A stretch of 64,000 nucleotides of DNA. Origin: Nocardioides donggukensis. Lineage in GTDB: Bacteria; Actinomycetota; Actinomycetes; Propionibacteriales; Nocardioidaceae. Shown here piece after piece: positions 63,979-64,000 of this stretch. The stretch spans positions 248,001 through 312,000 of the forward strand of contig NZ_JACYXZ010000003.1 of NCBI RefSeq assembly GCF_014842875.1, written 5' to 3'. The translations under genes and the position numbers were made by a program. Every line of letters begins with the position of its first letter. Position 1 is the stretch's first letter. The notes below the pieces were generated by a model. It saw only the letters and a program-made list of their open reading frames with translations. It was not told the DNA's origin and searched no databases.

Positions 63979-64000
63979 ATGAGCGAGACGACCGACCGAC
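63979..64000 (+). CDS. Start of a gene cut by the window end
   Basis: ATG 63979 with GGAAGG upstream (63966-63971) and MSETTD visible. Only seven codons are present. Its position after a PaaX regulator suggests a catabolic enzyme, but this cannot be tested here. Confidence 0.4.

Overview
The window is a 64 kb chromosomal segment of a very GC-rich actinobacterium. Many GTG starts, gene starts lying 6-8 nt downstream of a TANNNT box with no Shine-Dalgarno (leaderless mRNAs), and the gene content (adnAB, DUF3107, DUF3499, DUF3117, lpqB-mtrB-mtrA, a sigE/anti-sigma/htrA block) point to the Actinomycetia. Gene order and protein style fit Nocardioidaceae (Nocardioides-like); this is an inference, no search was run. 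No rRNA, complete tRNA, IS element, prophage or CRISPR array was seen. Most of the window looks like core chromosome.

Layout. 1-10.5 kb: DNA and nucleotide maintenance: partial nudC, an M3 oligopeptidase, purine nucleoside phosphorylase, the AdnB/AdnA helicase-nuclease pair, an SRPBCC protein and an alkyltransferase-like protein. 10.6-15.2 kb: a secreted or surface island: two tandem S1 proteases, a sortase and its likely substrate with five exact 249-bp repeats. 15.4-24.7 kb: conserved actinobacterial genes: moeZ, TetR, DUF3107, ferritin-like, DEAD-box helicase, ParA, L,D-transpeptidase, SDR, PHP, and a zinc-ribbon protein. 24.7-28.1 kb: MaoC hydratase, DUF5302, lipoprotein and acyl-CoA dehydrogenase, with two arrays of a 32-bp intergenic repeat. 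28.2-32.4 kb: a polymer-decoration cluster: two sulfotransferases, a coiled-coil protein and a LicD-methyltransferase fusion. 32.4-36.7 kb: PhzF, MgtE-N/CBS protein, DUF1003, Mrp and TatB. 36.7-46.3 kb: LysM protein, Rv3235-like protein, secA, S55 peptidase, AlkX/YcaQ glycosylase, response regulator and hpf. 46.3-46.7 kb: a structured non-coding RNA candidate (raiA motif). 46.7-53.2 kb: comF, lpqB-mtrB-mtrA and sahH. 53.3-57.8 kb: CDF transporter, SIS-like protein, Trm112-like protein, manB, DUF3499 and a degenerate metallopeptidase-family protein. 57.8-64 kb: htrA, anti-sigma, sigE, O-methyltransferase, leucyl aminopeptidase, DUF3117, PaaX and the start of one more gene.

How the genes work together. 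Several sets act in envelope biology: Sec and Tat export (secA, tatB), envelope sensing (MtrAB-LpqB; SigE with its zinc anti-sigma factor and HtrA), wall remodelling (L,D-transpeptidase, LysM protein) and surface decoration (sortase pair, sulfotransferase cluster, ManB). AdnAB, the alkyltransferase-like protein and the AlkX-type protein act in DNA repair. The gene order resembles, from memory, two separate Mycobacterium tuberculosis stretches (about Rv3199c-Rv3259 and Rv1211-Rv1232c) interleaved here.

Most interesting signals: the candidate raiA RNA upstream of hpf; a 32-bp phased intergenic repeat family at three loci, always beside gene ends; twin 30-bp near-palindromes; a perfect hairpin inside the 5' end of a sortase gene that lacks a normal start codon; a perfect 32-bp palindrome inside a coding region; and a leaderless micro-ORF overlapping a TetR start.
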